A DNA stretch of 64,000 bases from Leuconostoc pseudomesenteroides KCTC 3652 (GCF_014634745.1 NZ_BMBP01000008.1:35593-99592), one strand, 5' to 3'. Counted from the first letter of the stretch, positions 28,944-38,128 are shown. A program made the numbers and translations. Notes: generated by a model not told the origin, from the letters alone.

Positions 28944-29554
28944 AAAAAAGTGCGTTTATTTGTATTGTAACAGTAGTTGTGATGTTGAATTTTCTTTTAC
29001 AAAAAAATGATACCTTAGGCTATTTTGTGGAAGATGCTACGAGTTCGTTAGTAGTAAAAGTGACATGGTTCGGTTTGGTTTGTGCGCCATTATTGTACCT
29101 CGTTGGAACGATTGATAAATGGCAAAACGGTTCGTATCTCAACCAGCTTTTCAGAACTGATAAACTACACAGAATAGTGATATCCACCTATTTCATAAAC
29201 TTATTCCACGTTTTGGGTATTGTGCTTATTGGTTTGTTAATCAATGCATTACTGACAGGTAATACTGGATCAATAGAAAACATTTTGAATTTAGTTGGTA
29301 GTTATATGTTCTATACATCGGTTTATATGGTCTTAGAATTACTGTTTAGCAGCACATCGGCCGTATTATCACTGTGTGCTCTCCTATTAATTGTGGCATT
29401 GGGCAAAAATAATCTGTCATTATTAGGTTCAATTACATTTCATCGCAACACGAGTATTTATCAGACTATTCTCACATTATTTATGACAATAACTATAATG
29501 ACATTTTTTTTGAAAAAGTTGAATCAAAAAGATTTTTACGGTAAAGGAATTTAG
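28940..29554 (+). CDS. Membrane protein of the secreted-protein operon
   Basis: A 204-residue integral membrane protein with about six spans, starting MKKSAFICIVTVVVM with a charged N-terminus. It has the same size and layout as the interrupted gene in front of it, with which it overlaps by four bases. The two may form the membrane pair of an ABC exporter. No family motif was recognised. The ATPase gene follows after two bases. Codon and base composition are AT-rich, as in the rest of this operon. Confidence 0.7.
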   Translation: MKKSAFICIVTVVVMLNFLLQKNDTLGYFVEDATSSLVVKVTWFGLVCAPLLYLVGTIDKWQNGSYLNQLFRTDKLHRIVISTYFINLFHVLGIVLIGLLINALLTGNTGSIENILNLVGSYMFYTSVYMVLELLFSSTSAVLSLCALLLIVALGKNNLSLLGSITFHRNTSIYQTILTLFMTITIMTFFLKKLNQKDFYGKGI

Positions 29555-29556
29555 AT

Positions 29557-30192
29557 ATGATTAAAGTTGAGCAAGCTACGAAAAAAATTGGTAACAACAT
29601 CGTGTTAAAAGCTGTTAATTTGGATTTTCAAGAGGGAAAAATTTATGGTCTTCGTGGTCGAAATGGGGCTGGCAAAACGATGTTACTTAGAGCAATTGCT
29701 GGATTAATTAGATTGGATTCGGGACGGATTCTGATTAACAATCAGCAAATTAAGAAGGAGATTTCATTTCCAAAAAGTTTGGGTATTTTAATTGAAAATA
29801 ATAATGTTTTACCAGACTTCACCTTAAAAAAAAATTTGCAATTATTGGCCAAAATTAAAAAAATTGCGACCGATGAGATGATTGACGACGCAATCTTAAG
29901 GGTAGGACTAAATCCGAATGACAAACGTAAAGTACGTCAATTTTCTTTGGGTATGAAGCAACGCGCTGCGATTGCGCAAGCTATTTTCGAAAAACCAGAT
30001 TTAATATTATTAGATGAACCAACTAATGCCATTGATGTGGAAGGCGTAAGAGAAATGCGCAAGATATTCGACAATGAAAAAAGGCGAGGCGCTTGTATTA
30101 TTTTGGCTAGTCATAATCCTGAAGATTTGAACGTTTTAGCTGATGAAATTATTGTCATGACAGAAGGGAGTGTGATTAATGAGAAGCAGTAA
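29557..30192 (+). CDS. ABC transporter ATP-binding protein of the secreted-protein operon
   Basis: A 211-residue stand-alone ATPase. Walker A is GRNGAGKTM (about residues 35-43), the signature FSLGMKQRAAIAQAIF, Walker B LILLDEPTNAID and the switch His in ILASHNPEDL. It is of the drug/bacteriocin export type (CcmA-like) with the short length common in bacteriocin immunity transporters. The Q loop region has ILIENNNVLPDFT in place of the usual Gln motif. The start codon follows AAAGGAATTTAGAT. It shares the operon with three membrane proteins, the presumed permeases, and overlaps the next gene by 14 bases. Confidence 0.9.
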   Translation: MIKVEQATKKIGNNIVLKAVNLDFQEGKIYGLRGRNGAGKTMLLRAIAGLIRLDSGRILINNQQIKKEISFPKSLGILIENNNVLPDFTLKKNLQLLAKIKKIATDEMIDDAILRVGLNPNDKRKVRQFSLGMKQRAAIAQAIFEKPDLILLDEPTNAIDVEGVREMRKIFDNEKRRGACIILASHNPEDLNVLADEIIVMTEGSVINEKQ

Positions 30193-30883
30193 GAAATCTA
30201 CCTTCTGCATATTTGTGAGTGTACTTCTTTTATTGCTAGGCACTATATTAGCAAACTATATTTATAGCAAAAACAATAAAAATGTCAGTAGAAAATATCT
30301 TCAAGAACACCAATCAAAAAAAGATAAACATAAAATTCATGGTAAAAATATAAAAAATCCTGCGCGATCATTTACATTAACGGGACCCATAAATGGTGGT
30401 AAGAGTTTGAAAGACCTGGGTTATATGCCAGGGTTTTACGACGTACATTTAACTGGTAAAAACACACAATTTTTATCATCAAATGGTCTATCCAACAGCA
30501 AGGATGAGTATGGCCGTTTGTTAAATAATACTGACCCAATAAATTTAGAAGACGGGACTAAAATAGAATTTACACCTGCTAAATTTGCCAAATTAAAGAG
30601 GCAAGGACAAAGTTATGTTGTTACAAATCCTGGTAATTATTTACCAGATATTCAGATACCAGCTGGCGAGTATCAAGTTACGTACCGAGGTAATTTAATT
30701 AGTCAAGAAGTTAGTGCGTCAGCTAAGGCAGGATCAGTATTATCACTGTCAGTGACAACTTATGAAGGAACAGTTATTCCAAAAAGTACACAGGAGGATA
30801 ATTTTAATGTCACGCTATATGAAGCACAGGGAAAGGACTCAGGTAATGATAATGGGCTGCTGTCAGTACAAAAAACCGTTTAG
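30179..30883 (+). CDS. Membrane-anchored extracellular protein with two similar beta domains
   Basis: A 234-residue protein with one N-terminal membrane helix (about residues 8-27) and no lipobox, so it should be anchored with its C-terminal part outside. A Lys-rich linker leads to two domains that look alike: one with YMPGFYDVHLTGKNTQFLSS (about 82-140) and one with IQIPAGEYQVTYRGNLIS (about 158-225), each a P-G-x-Y-x-V strand followed by a Gly/Asn turn. It does not match a family I can name. As last gene of the secreted-protein operon it may bind the exported product or give immunity; this is guesswork. The start lies in the end of the ATPase gene. Confidence 0.65.
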   Translation: MRSSKKSTFCIFVSVLLLLLGTILANYIYSKNNKNVSRKYLQEHQSKKDKHKIHGKNIKNPARSFTLTGPINGGKSLKDLGYMPGFYDVHLTGKNTQFLSSNGLSNSKDEYGRLLNNTDPINLEDGTKIEFTPAKFAKLKRQGQSYVVTNPGNYLPDIQIPAGEYQVTYRGNLISQEVSASAKAGSVLSLSVTTYEGTVIPKSTQEDNFNVTLYEAQGKDSGNDNGLLSVQKTV

Positions 30884-31043
30884 TAACTGTGTCAATGATG
30901 AATGTTGTCGATAAAAATGTTGCAATTTTGTTAACACCAATTACTAAAAGCAGCAATAGTAAGTAAGGGGATTTAAAAAAGTTTTGATCTAGCGGCATAA
31001 GCAAATTGTTGGTATTTGTTTTGTCGGAAGAATATACTGAAGT

Positions 31044-31069
31044 CAATCGATATATCTATCAGTCGATAT
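31044..31069 (+). repeat. Direct repeat in the leader of the disulfide oxidoreductase gene
   Basis: CAATCGATAT (31044-31053) and CAGTCGATAT (31060-31069) form a direct repeat with a 16-base period, 30 bases before the start codon at 31099. It could be a tandem regulator site; no regulator gene is adjacent. Confidence 0.35.
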
Positions 31070-31098
31070 CTCAAAGAAGTATCATGAAAGAGGTTGAA

Positions 31099-32430
31099 AT
31101 GGCAAAAACGTATAATTATGATGTACTCTATATTGGTAGCGGGCATGGAACCTTTGATGGGGCTATTCCTCTCGCACAAACTGGCAAAAAAGTTGGCGTT
31201 ATTGAGACAGATATGATCGGGGGCACATGTCCAAATTACGGTTGTAATGCAAAGATAGCTCTTGATCAACCTGTGGTTTTAAAAAGAGCTCTTGAGAACT
31301 TAAGTTCAATTACAGCAAACGAATTACAAATTGATTGGCAACAAAACTTTAAAAACAAATCACGTATTATTGACCCATTACCAGCCATGATAAGCAATTT
31401 ATTAGTCAAATCCGGAGTCGAAATTATAAATGGCTATGGCAAATTTATTGACAAGCACACAATATCAGTTAATGATGATATCAAAACTGCTGAAAAAATT
31501 GTTATTGCAACTGGCTTGCATCCACATCGATTAGCAGTTTCTGGTAAAGAGCTGGCGCATGATAGTCGTGACTTTATGTCTTTGGGTCAACTTCCGGAAA
31601 AAATCGCTATTATTGGTTCTGGTTATATTAGTATGGAATTTGCCACAATTGCTAACGCAGCTGGTTCCAAAGTAACTGTTTTAATGCATGGTAATCGAGC
31701 TTTGAGACAGTTTTATTCACCATATGTGCGTCAGGTGATCAATGATTTAGAAAAAAGAGGGGTCTCTTTTATTCAAAATGCTAATGTCTCATCATTTACC
31801 CAAAGTGGTCAATCGCAAGTGGTTCATTATGCTAATGACCATGAATTAAAAGTCGATTACATACTTGACGCTAGTGGTCGTGTGCCTAATGTCAACAATA
31901 TTGGCTTGGATGAAATAGGCGTAAAGTATAATGAAAATGGTATTGAAGTTAATGGTTTTTTACAAACGACTGTTGACAATATATATGCTTCCGGAGATGT
32001 TATTGATAAAGTCCAGCCTAAATTGACGCCAACGGCTATTTTCGAATCGACTTATCTCTTTAATCTGTTTTCGGACAAAATTAGTTCAGAAATAAAGTAC
32101 CCGGTAATTCCGTCTGTTGTGTTTACATCACCAAGAATTGCAAAAGCAGGCGTTGAAATTGATTCAAAACAGTCCAAAAATTATGAAATTCAGAAAAATG
32201 ATTTGAAAGATGACTGGTATCGTCAAGTTGCTAATGATCAACTGGCTCAAAACGCGCTTGTCTTTGATCAACAACATCATTTAGTTGGGGTGACAGAAAT
32301 TAGTGAAGTAGCAGAAAATTCTGTTAATACTTTTTTGCCGGCAATTGAATTTAAATTTTCGACGTCAGAAATTAATCGACTCGTGCATCTCTTTCCTTCA
32401 ATCAGCGCAGCGAGTTGGGGACAAATTTAG
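31099..32430 (+). CDS. FAD/NAD-dependent pyridine nucleotide-disulfide oxidoreductase
   Basis: A 443-residue flavoprotein of the glutathione reductase/mercuric reductase family. It has the FAD site YIGSGHGTFDGAIPLAQ, the redox Cys pair in GGTCPNYGCNAK (Cys-x4-Cys), the NAD(P) site IIGSGYISMEFA and a second FAD motif NIYASGDV. A C-terminal dimerisation domain follows, but the usual active-site His-x4-Glu-Glu near the C-terminus is not seen. The substrate is unclear: low-molecular-weight thiol, coenzyme A disulfide or glutathione are possible. ATG 31099 is used because AGAGG lies six bases ahead. It is followed by msrA, which indicates a role in oxidative stress. Confidence 0.85.
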   Translation: MAKTYNYDVLYIGSGHGTFDGAIPLAQTGKKVGVIETDMIGGTCPNYGCNAKIALDQPVVLKRALENLSSITANELQIDWQQNFKNKSRIIDPLPAMISNLLVKSGVEIINGYGKFIDKHTISVNDDIKTAEKIVIATGLHPHRLAVSGKELAHDSRDFMSLGQLPEKIAIIGSGYISMEFATIANAAGSKVTVLMHGNRALRQFYSPYVRQVINDLEKRGVSFIQNANVSSFTQSGQSQVVHYANDHELKVDYILDASGRVPNVNNIGLDEIGVKYNENGIEVNGFLQTTVDNIYASGDVIDKVQPKLTPTAIFESTYLFNLFSDKISSEIKYPVIPSVVFTSPRIAKAGVEIDSKQSKNYEIQKNDLKDDWYRQVANDQLAQNALVFDQQHHLVGVTEISEVAENSVNTFLPAIEFKFSTSEINRLVHLFPSISAASWGQI

Positions 32431-32488
32431 CATATTTTACGTGATTGTTTTGTGAGATAAAAATGATATGTTCTCGGAGAATAAGGAC

Positions 32489-33319
32489 ATGATGACACAA
32501 GCAGATGATTTAGTTTGGCAGCAAATTTATAATCTAATTCTTAATCCAAGAACAAGAGAATGGGAACGACAAGTTCTTGTTGAGACGAAAGATAACGTTA
32601 ATGGTTTTTCACTCAACACCCAGTTAGAACAACTGAAGTCTGAATTAAAGCCTTTGGCAGTGCGACGCAATTTGACACCAGATGTGATGGATTTTTATTT
32701 AAGCATAACAGGTGAAAAACAAATAGATACTCGTGATAAAATGAGCCGCCATTACCAAGCTGATTTACCCTATCAAGAACGTGCTATTTTTGCCGGTGGG
32801 TGTTTTTGGTGTATGGTCGAACCCTTTGACAAATTGCCAGGTATTATTGACGTCATTTCAGGTTATACCGGTGGATCGATTGTTCATCCATCTTATGATG
32901 AAGTGTTTTCACAAATAACTGGTCATATAGAATCGGTTGAAATAATATTTGATTCGCGTCAAATAACCTATCAACAATTGTTGGCAATTTATTGGTCTCT
33001 GATTGACCCGACAGACGAATATGGTCAGTTCGATGATCGTGGAGAAAGTTATAAACCCGTGATTTTTGTTACAAACAATGTTCAACTCTCGTTAGCCAAA
33101 AAATCAAAAACAGATATGATTAATTCTCAGTTGTTCAAGAAACCAATTGTTGTTGACATACGAGAGGTATTAAAATTTTGGCCCGCTGAAAACTATCATC
33201 AGGATTTTTACAAAAAGAATGTTAGTCGTTATCGAGCCATTAAGAGATCAAGAAAGATTTTTTTGAAACTTTTACAAACAAAAAAGGCTATGCATCGTAT
33301 TTTTACAATACGTGAATAG
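32489..33319 (+). CDS. msrA: Peptide-methionine (S)-S-oxide reductase with N-terminal extension
   Basis: MsrA reduces methionine S-sulfoxide in proteins. The catalytic GGCFWC motif (about residue 105) and the downstream SGYTGG, GHIESVE and DPTDEYGQFDDRGESY segments are all present. The protein is about 276 residues, longer than the usual 170-180, because of an N-terminal helical extension of about 95 residues (DDLVWQQIYNLILNPRTREW) known from other lactic acid bacteria. The start at 32489 (or 32492) is favoured because GGAG lies just ahead; an upstream ATG at 32468 lacks a ribosome site. It follows the disulfide oxidoreductase gene by about 58 bases. A terminator overlaps the gene end. Confidence 0.9.
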   Translation: MMTQADDLVWQQIYNLILNPRTREWERQVLVETKDNVNGFSLNTQLEQLKSELKPLAVRRNLTPDVMDFYLSITGEKQIDTRDKMSRHYQADLPYQERAIFAGGCFWCMVEPFDKLPGIIDVISGYTGGSIVHPSYDEVFSQITGHIESVEIIFDSRQITYQQLLAIYWSLIDPTDEYGQFDDRGESYKPVIFVTNNVQLSLAKKSKTDMINSQLFKKPIVVDIREVLKFWPAENYHQDFYKKNVSRYRAIKRSRKIFLKLLQTKKAMHRIFTIRE

Positions 33320-33327
33320 TCTTTTTA
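33281..33327 (+). terminator. Terminator overlapping the end of msrA
   Basis: AAAAAGGCTAT...GTATT pairs with AATAC...ATAGTCTTTTT around TTTAC. The stem includes the last codons of msrA and is followed by T residues. Confidence 0.7.
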
Positions 33328-33512
33328 CTTGCAACTCGACAACTTATAAGTTTAACTAATTTGTCAATGATTTAATCAAATTAATTAACTGACAATAGAT
33401 TTCTTTAACAACAATACATTAGCGACTGGAAGCATGCTTTTCAATTTAGTCATTCACGTGATTACTGATTTGGGTCAATAAATTGATGATTGTTGACATG
33501 TGCGTTCCACAG

Positions 33513-33857
33513 TTATCGAGCAGCTTCAGCCCCCATACCATGAGTCCGTGTATTAAGATATTTAATGTATCCTTGATAACTAGTTCCACCAATTCTTGGC
33601 ATGTTATTGCCTACAACGCCAAGTAAAATTATGACTAAAACGTTACCAACTACCAGTATAATATTTTTTAAAAAGGGGAAGCGTTTGGTGTTTTTGATCC
33701 AAAAATAGGTAATTAATGCGTCAGCAATTAGCATGATAAAAATGCCACCTAAAAGTAACGAAGCAAGGTAGGGATGGGCATAATCATGCCAAGTTGATGA
33801 AAATAGTTTCTTACCAATAACCTTGATAAGTAATGCTTGATTAACTGATTCAGACAT
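33513..33857 (-). CDS. Small membrane protein of unknown function
   Basis: A 114-residue protein with three hydrophobic segments (about residues 28-50, 60-65 and 70-90) and the C-terminal part YQGYIKYLNTRTHGMGAEAAR. I do not recognise a family. The ATG at 33857 has GGAGGTT six bases upstream and is the best start; the frame stays open a little further up. It follows the RarD-type gene by about 30 bases on the same strand and is probably its operon partner. No function can be proposed. Confidence 0.6.
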   Translation of the reverse strand: MSESVNQALLIKVIGKKLFSSTWHDYAHPYLASLLLGGIFIMLIADALITYFWIKNTKRFPFLKNIILVVGNVLVIILLGVVGNNMPRIGGTSYQGYIKYLNTRTHGMGAEAAR

Positions 33858-33886
33858 TATAACCTCCAATAGGTCCTTTAAAGTTC

Positions 33887-34771
33887 TCAAGATGACTTAA
33901 TATGTTTGAATTGACGTACGCTGCCAATGATAAATACGAGAATACCGGCCCAGATAAATATAAATACAATGGCTTGATTTATTTGGAAACGCTCATGAAG
34001 GACAAAAATGGCCATCAATAGTTGAATGGTAGGATTAAGGTACTGAATAAATCCAAGTGTGATGAAGTCGGTATTTTTATTTGCGATAGCAAATAATAGC
34101 AAAGGTATTACAGTGATGATGCCACTGCTTAGAAGCATTACAGTCACAAAGGGACCGTTTTGGGTCAAAGTGTGTGGGGATACCCATAAATAAATAATAG
34201 CAATTGGCGCCACACAGAATGTTTCAAGTGCCAACGAAATCGTTGCTGGAAGCGGCACTTGTTTTTTTATTAAACCATAAAAGCAAAAAGAAGCTGCCAT
34301 TAATAACGTGTTGATCGGTAAACTGCCTGTCAAATATGTGAGTGATAGCACACCAATGATGACTAGTACCAAAGCAAGGGCTTGGTATCTCAATAGTTTT
34401 TCATGCAAAATGATAACGGCTACAGCAACATTCATTAGTGGCATGATATAGTAACCTAAACTAGCTTCGGTGGCTTGATGATGTGTGACCATATAAATAT
34501 AAATAAACCAGTTGATGGCTATTAAAAAGGAACTTAAAATAATATAATATATTTTTCGATTATGGATTAACTGTAAAACTTCTTGCCAAAGTAATGACCA
34601 ATTACGTTGCATTGTTAGCACAACAGCAATTGTAACGATTGAAAAAACGACACGATAAGCGAGTGTGTCCATTGCAGGGACCGCATTTAATAGTTCCCAA
34701 AAAACACCGAGGGCGCCCCACAATATATAGGCTGACACGGCTGAAATGATACCAACTTGTTTATTCTCCAT
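33887..34771 (-). CDS. rarD: EamA family transporter, RarD
   Basis: A 294-residue membrane protein with ten hydrophobic spans, a member of the drug/metabolite transporter superfamily. The start KQVGIISAVSAYILWGALGVFWELL and the segment FIQYLNPTIQLLMAIFVLHE are typical for RarD (chloramphenicol-sensitive protein family). The substrate is not known for this family in Gram-positive bacteria. The gene is divergent from a uracil-DNA glycosylase family gene and followed by a small membrane protein gene in the same direction. Confidence 0.88.
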   Translation of the reverse strand: MENKQVGIISAVSAYILWGALGVFWELLNAVPAMDTLAYRVVFSIVTIAVVLTMQRNWSLLWQEVLQLIHNRKIYYIILSSFLIAINWFIYIYMVTHHQATEASLGYYIMPLMNVAVAVIILHEKLLRYQALALVLVIIGVLSLTYLTGSLPINTLLMAASFCFYGLIKKQVPLPATISLALETFCVAPIAIIYLWVSPHTLTQNGPFVTVMLLSSGIITVIPLLLFAIANKNTDFITLGFIQYLNPTIQLLMAIFVLHERFQINQAIVFIFIWAGILVFIIGSVRQFKHIKSS

Positions 34772-34920
34772 TATTCACTCCTAAACCTTGATGATGTGTT
34801 AAAAATATAATACCATTTTCGACGTTTATTAATCGCGTTATATTTATAAAACAATTTTGATCACATCATTATTTTACTTATTCATTGATGAGGATTACAA
34901 TAATTTTAAAAGGAGCTCAT

Positions 34921-35493
34921 ATGTCAATCTTTGATGATATTCTTGCGGATGATTTGAACAAACATTTTACTAATCGGGGATGGTATCCAATTTATTCGGC
35001 GCCCCATCAGGCAAAAATATTGATTATTGGTCAGGCCCCTGGCATGAAAGCACAAACGTCAGGTATTATGTGGCATGATCAATCTGGAGAACGGTTAAGA
35101 TCTTGTTTAGGCGTAGATGAAAATCAATTTTATCACTCTGGGCAATTTGGTGTTTTGCCAATGGACTTTTATTATCCAGGTAAGGGTAAGTCAGGTGATT
35201 TGGCGCCAAGAAAAGGTATTGCTGATAAGTGGCACCCTGTTATTTTGCAAGAAATGCCAAACATTCAAATGACGCTACTGGTTGGCTCTTTTGCGCAAAA
35301 ATATTATTTAAAATTACCCCGTAATATCAAAACAACTGAGGTAGTCCAGCATTTTGACACTTATTTACCAACTTTTTTCCCAATTGTTCATCCATCACCG
35401 AGAAATAATATTTGGCTTTCTCGACATCCGTGGTTTGAAAAAGATGTTACACCTATGTTACGTGCTAAAGTGGCATCTATTTTGGAACAGTGA
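34921..35493 (+). CDS. Uracil-DNA glycosylase family protein
   Basis: A 190-residue member of the uracil-DNA glycosylase superfamily. The water-activating loop is IIGQAPGMKAQTSG (about residues 37-50), the Leu/His loop is FPIVHPSPRNN near residue 155, and LLVGSFAQKYYL corresponds to the strand 4 region. It lacks the Cys residues of iron-sulfur family 4 enzymes. It probably removes uracil or related bases from DNA, although members of this subgroup are poorly characterised. The start at 34921 follows AAAAGGAG by seven bases. The gene stands alone between rarD and an acetyltransferase gene. Confidence 0.85.
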   Translation: MSIFDDILADDLNKHFTNRGWYPIYSAPHQAKILIIGQAPGMKAQTSGIMWHDQSGERLRSCLGVDENQFYHSGQFGVLPMDFYYPGKGKSGDLAPRKGIADKWHPVILQEMPNIQMTLLVGSFAQKYYLKLPRNIKTTEVVQHFDTYLPTFFPIVHPSPRNNIWLSRHPWFEKDVTPMLRAKVASILEQ

Positions 35494-35578
35494 AGTGAAA
35501 TTTTGACTTTAAGATAAGCCATATTTTATTAAATTATAATAATAATATGATAAAATCACTAACAAGGAGAAACTAGCG

Positions 35579-36181
35579 ATGAGTACCCAAAAAGAGAATA
35601 TGTTAGCCGGAAAATTGTATAAAGTGGATGAAGAACTGGCTACATTAATGGCTGAGAATAAGAAGAAAATAGCACAGTTTAATCGCGCAACGAGCGAGGA
35701 TGAGCAAAGTCGATTAATTCAAACGATAATTCCTAATGCAGGGCACTCAATTCATATAGAACCACCATTTCATTGTGATTATGGTTGCCACGTGCATTTA
35801 GGAAACAATTTTTATGCCAATTATGATTGTATTATGCTAGATGTAAATGAGATTCATATTGGTAACAATGTGCTTCTTGGGCCGCGAGTTGGTATATATA
35901 CAGCTGGACATCCCATTAGTTCAAAAGTCAGAAATAGTGGTTTAGAGTTCGGGACAAGTATTGTTATCGGCGACGATGTATGGGTCGGTGGGAATACTAT
36001 CATTAATCCTGGTGTAACCATTGGTAGCAATACTGTGATTGGATCAGGATCTGTAGTCACTAGGGACATACCAGCCAATGTTATTGCAGCTGGCAATCCT
36101 TGCCGCGTGATCAGAAAAATTACGACGCAAGATGAGTTAAAATGGCAAAACCAAGCAATAGCGGTTAATCAAGTAAAATAA
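35579..36181 (+). CDS. Sugar O-acetyltransferase, left-handed beta-helix (maltose/galactoside type)
   Basis: A 200-residue acetyltransferase of the hexapeptide-repeat family. The N-terminal helix segment MLAGKLYKVDEELATLMAEN is typical for maltose and galactoside O-acetyltransferases. The beta-helix (about residues 60-185) carries hexapeptide repeats, the active His near TAGHPI (about residue 115), and ends with GNPCRVIRKI. It transfers acetyl from acetyl-CoA to the 6-OH of sugars. The start has AAGGAG seven bases ahead. A TATAAT-rich stretch lies just upstream (around 35535-35550). The PASTA protein gene follows 43 bases downstream. Confidence 0.9.
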   Translation: MSTQKENMLAGKLYKVDEELATLMAENKKKIAQFNRATSEDEQSRLIQTIIPNAGHSIHIEPPFHCDYGCHVHLGNNFYANYDCIMLDVNEIHIGNNVLLGPRVGIYTAGHPISSKVRNSGLEFGTSIVIGDDVWVGGNTIINPGVTIGSNTVIGSGSVVTRDIPANVIAAGNPCRVIRKITTQDELKWQNQAIAVNQVK

Positions 36182-36224
36182 TCTTTTTATTTGATTGACT
36201 AGCTAACGAGAGGTAATTTAAATA

Positions 36225-36701
36225 ATGGGTAAAACTAAAATTTTTACAGTGTTGGGAAAGCTAACCGCTGGTGCACTAATACCTGAAGCTTTAAATCAAG
36301 GCGCAAAGATCTTGAATAGAGAACTGGAAAAAAGACAAGATTATGTTAAAATTCCAGATGTTACTGGGTTGCCAGTTGAAGAAGCCGCAATGGTTTTAGA
36401 AAAGTACGGGTTTCAACATTCATTAATAAAAGCGACGGCTAGTCCGCAATTTTCAAACAGTACGGACAATCAAGTTATCAAGTTAGTCCCTAGAGCAAAA
36501 TCTAATGTACCAGCTACAACTTTTTTGAAAGTTTATTATGTTGATTCTGCTACCATTTCAGAAAGTGTTATTTTAGCTAACAAAATACGTGAAATGAAAG
36601 CGATCAAAAAAGAAAAAAATCATAAAAATATGCAAAAGATTGTCCAACAAACAACGAAAGTAACTGAAAAGTTGACAAAAAAGCGTCATGTTAGTAAATG
36701 A
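36225..36701 (+). CDS. PASTA-domain protein
   Basis: A 158-residue protein. After an N-terminal helix region (LGKLTAGALIPEALNQG), residues 40-105 form one PASTA domain: YVKIPDVTGLPVEEAAMVLE, then KYGF and a VIKLVPRAK strand. The C-terminus is a basic, Lys-rich tail. PASTA domains are usually extracellular parts of Ser/Thr kinases and penicillin-binding proteins that bind peptidoglycan fragments. Here no clear signal peptide or membrane anchor is present, so the protein may be cytoplasmic. Its role is unknown. A perfect terminator follows. Confidence 0.8.
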   Translation: MGKTKIFTVLGKLTAGALIPEALNQGAKILNRELEKRQDYVKIPDVTGLPVEEAAMVLEKYGFQHSLIKATASPQFSNSTDNQVIKLVPRAKSNVPATTFLKVYYVDSATISESVILANKIREMKAIKKEKNHKNMQKIVQQTTKVTEKLTKKRHVSK

Positions 36702-36711
36702 TGCTTAGATG

Positions 36712-36750
36712 AAAAGAAAGAGATGGCTACTGTGACCATCTCTTTCTTTT
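36712..36750 (+). terminator. Intrinsic terminator after the PASTA gene
   Basis: AAAAGAAAGAGATGG and CCATCTCTTTCTTTT form a perfect 15-bp stem with loop CTACTGTGA. The A and T runs would let it work for the convergent MFS gene too. Confidence 0.9.
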
Positions 36751-36797
36751 AGATAAAAAAATTTTTTGATCGAGCGTCATTGACTAATGCATTAAGT

Positions 36798-38024
36798 TTA
36801 AGCATATTTAACAAAAATCCAACCGCCTAGAATAAAGAAAATCAGCAATGAGCCCGATCCTAACTGGACACTACCGGTAAGTGCAGCAATGCCACCAAAT
36901 ACAAGTGGACCTAGGACTGCTGAAAACTTACCAAAAATATTATAAAAACCGAAAAATTCGCCTGAATATTCTTGAGGAATAATTTTCCCAAAATAGGAGC
37001 GACTGATTGCTTGAATGCCACCTTGGGCGGAGCCGATTAGAAATGCCATTATCCAAAATCCCCAAGCTTGTGTGATAAAAAGCGATAGCAGGCAGATGAT
37101 TGAATAGATACTAATGCCGACTAAAATCATGAAACGTTCAGTAAAATATTTAGTTAAACGACCAAAAATAATAGAGGCAGGAAAGGCAACTAGCTGTACA
37201 AATAACAAGATTGTTAGCAATTCAGTCATTTTAATGCCCAGCGAAACTGCGAATAAAGAAGCTTCAGTAATTATTGTATTGACACCGTCTATATAAAAGA
37301 AATACGCCGCCAAGAAACCGACGATTTTTGGATACTGGGCTAAATGTTTTAGGGTGTTCGCCAAGCGCCTAAAGACTTGTTTCAACGGGTTGTGTGGTAC
37401 TGGAATAGCGTTTCTTTGTTTGACAGTTAGTAACATAGGTATTGAAAAAAGCGCCCACCACAATCCTGAGAGTATAAATGCCAATATAATTGATTGGTGG
37501 GTTGTCATCAACCCTCGTACCAAATAAAACAAAATAAATGGGATAACGCCACCCAAGTAACCTAGCGCAAATCCCCAGCTAGAAACTGTTGGCATTTTAT
37601 TTGGCGTTGTAATGTCTGTTAGAAAAGAATCATAATAAATATTAGCTACGCTGAAACCAATATTGGCTAACAAAAATAAAAACAGCAGTAGCCAAAAACC
37701 ATCGTTGGGGACAAGCGCTAATGATAGGGTTGTCACGATACCCAGGACTGTGGCAATGAACCAAGATGGCTTTTTCCAACCTCTAAAGTCTGCTAATGCA
37801 CCCAGAATTGGCGAACAAAATGCCACGATTAACGTTGAAAATGAATTGGCATAAGACCACCATGATGTTGTTTGTGCAGTTGAAAGGTTGATATTATGTC
37901 CAACACTTTCTAGCCACAATGGCAATACCGCAGTAACCACAATTAGACTAAACCCAGAATTAGCCCAATCATAGAGCATCCAACCTTTTTCTGCTGATGA
38001 AAATTTTTGTATTACTTTTGACAT
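36798..38024 (-). CDS. MFS transporter, UMF1 (Atg22-like) family
   Basis: A 408-residue permease with about twelve membrane spans. The N-terminal AEKGWMLYDWANSGFSLIV is typical for the UMF1/Atg22-like branch of the major facilitator superfamily. The FCSPILGALADFRGWKK loop 2-3 region and the QGGIQAISRSYFGKIIP motif near residue 335 also match. The substrate of bacterial members is mostly unknown; efflux of amino acids or sugars is possible. The protein ends early (VKYA), without a long tail. The gene stands alone. Confidence 0.85.
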   Translation of the reverse strand: MSKVIQKFSSAEKGWMLYDWANSGFSLIVVTAVLPLWLESVGHNINLSTAQTTSWWSYANSFSTLIVAFCSPILGALADFRGWKKPSWFIATVLGIVTTLSLALVPNDGFWLLLFLFLLANIGFSVANIYYDSFLTDITTPNKMPTVSSWGFALGYLGGVIPFILFYLVRGLMTTHQSIILAFILSGLWWALFSIPMLLTVKQRNAIPVPHNPLKQVFRRLANTLKHLAQYPKIVGFLAAYFFYIDGVNTIITEASLFAVSLGIKMTELLTILLFVQLVAFPASIIFGRLTKYFTERFMILVGISIYSIICLLSLFITQAWGFWIMAFLIGSAQGGIQAISRSYFGKIIPQEYSGEFFGFYNIFGKFSAVLGPLVFGGIAALTGSVQLGSGSLLIFFILGGWIFVKYA

Positions 38025-38128
38025 ATCTTACCGCTTAAAACAAGGTTACCAAAATTTTTTTTAATTCATGTACAGAATACGTCAAGAATAGTATCGTTAT
38101 TTTTACCTTGTGAGATTATTTTTTAGCA

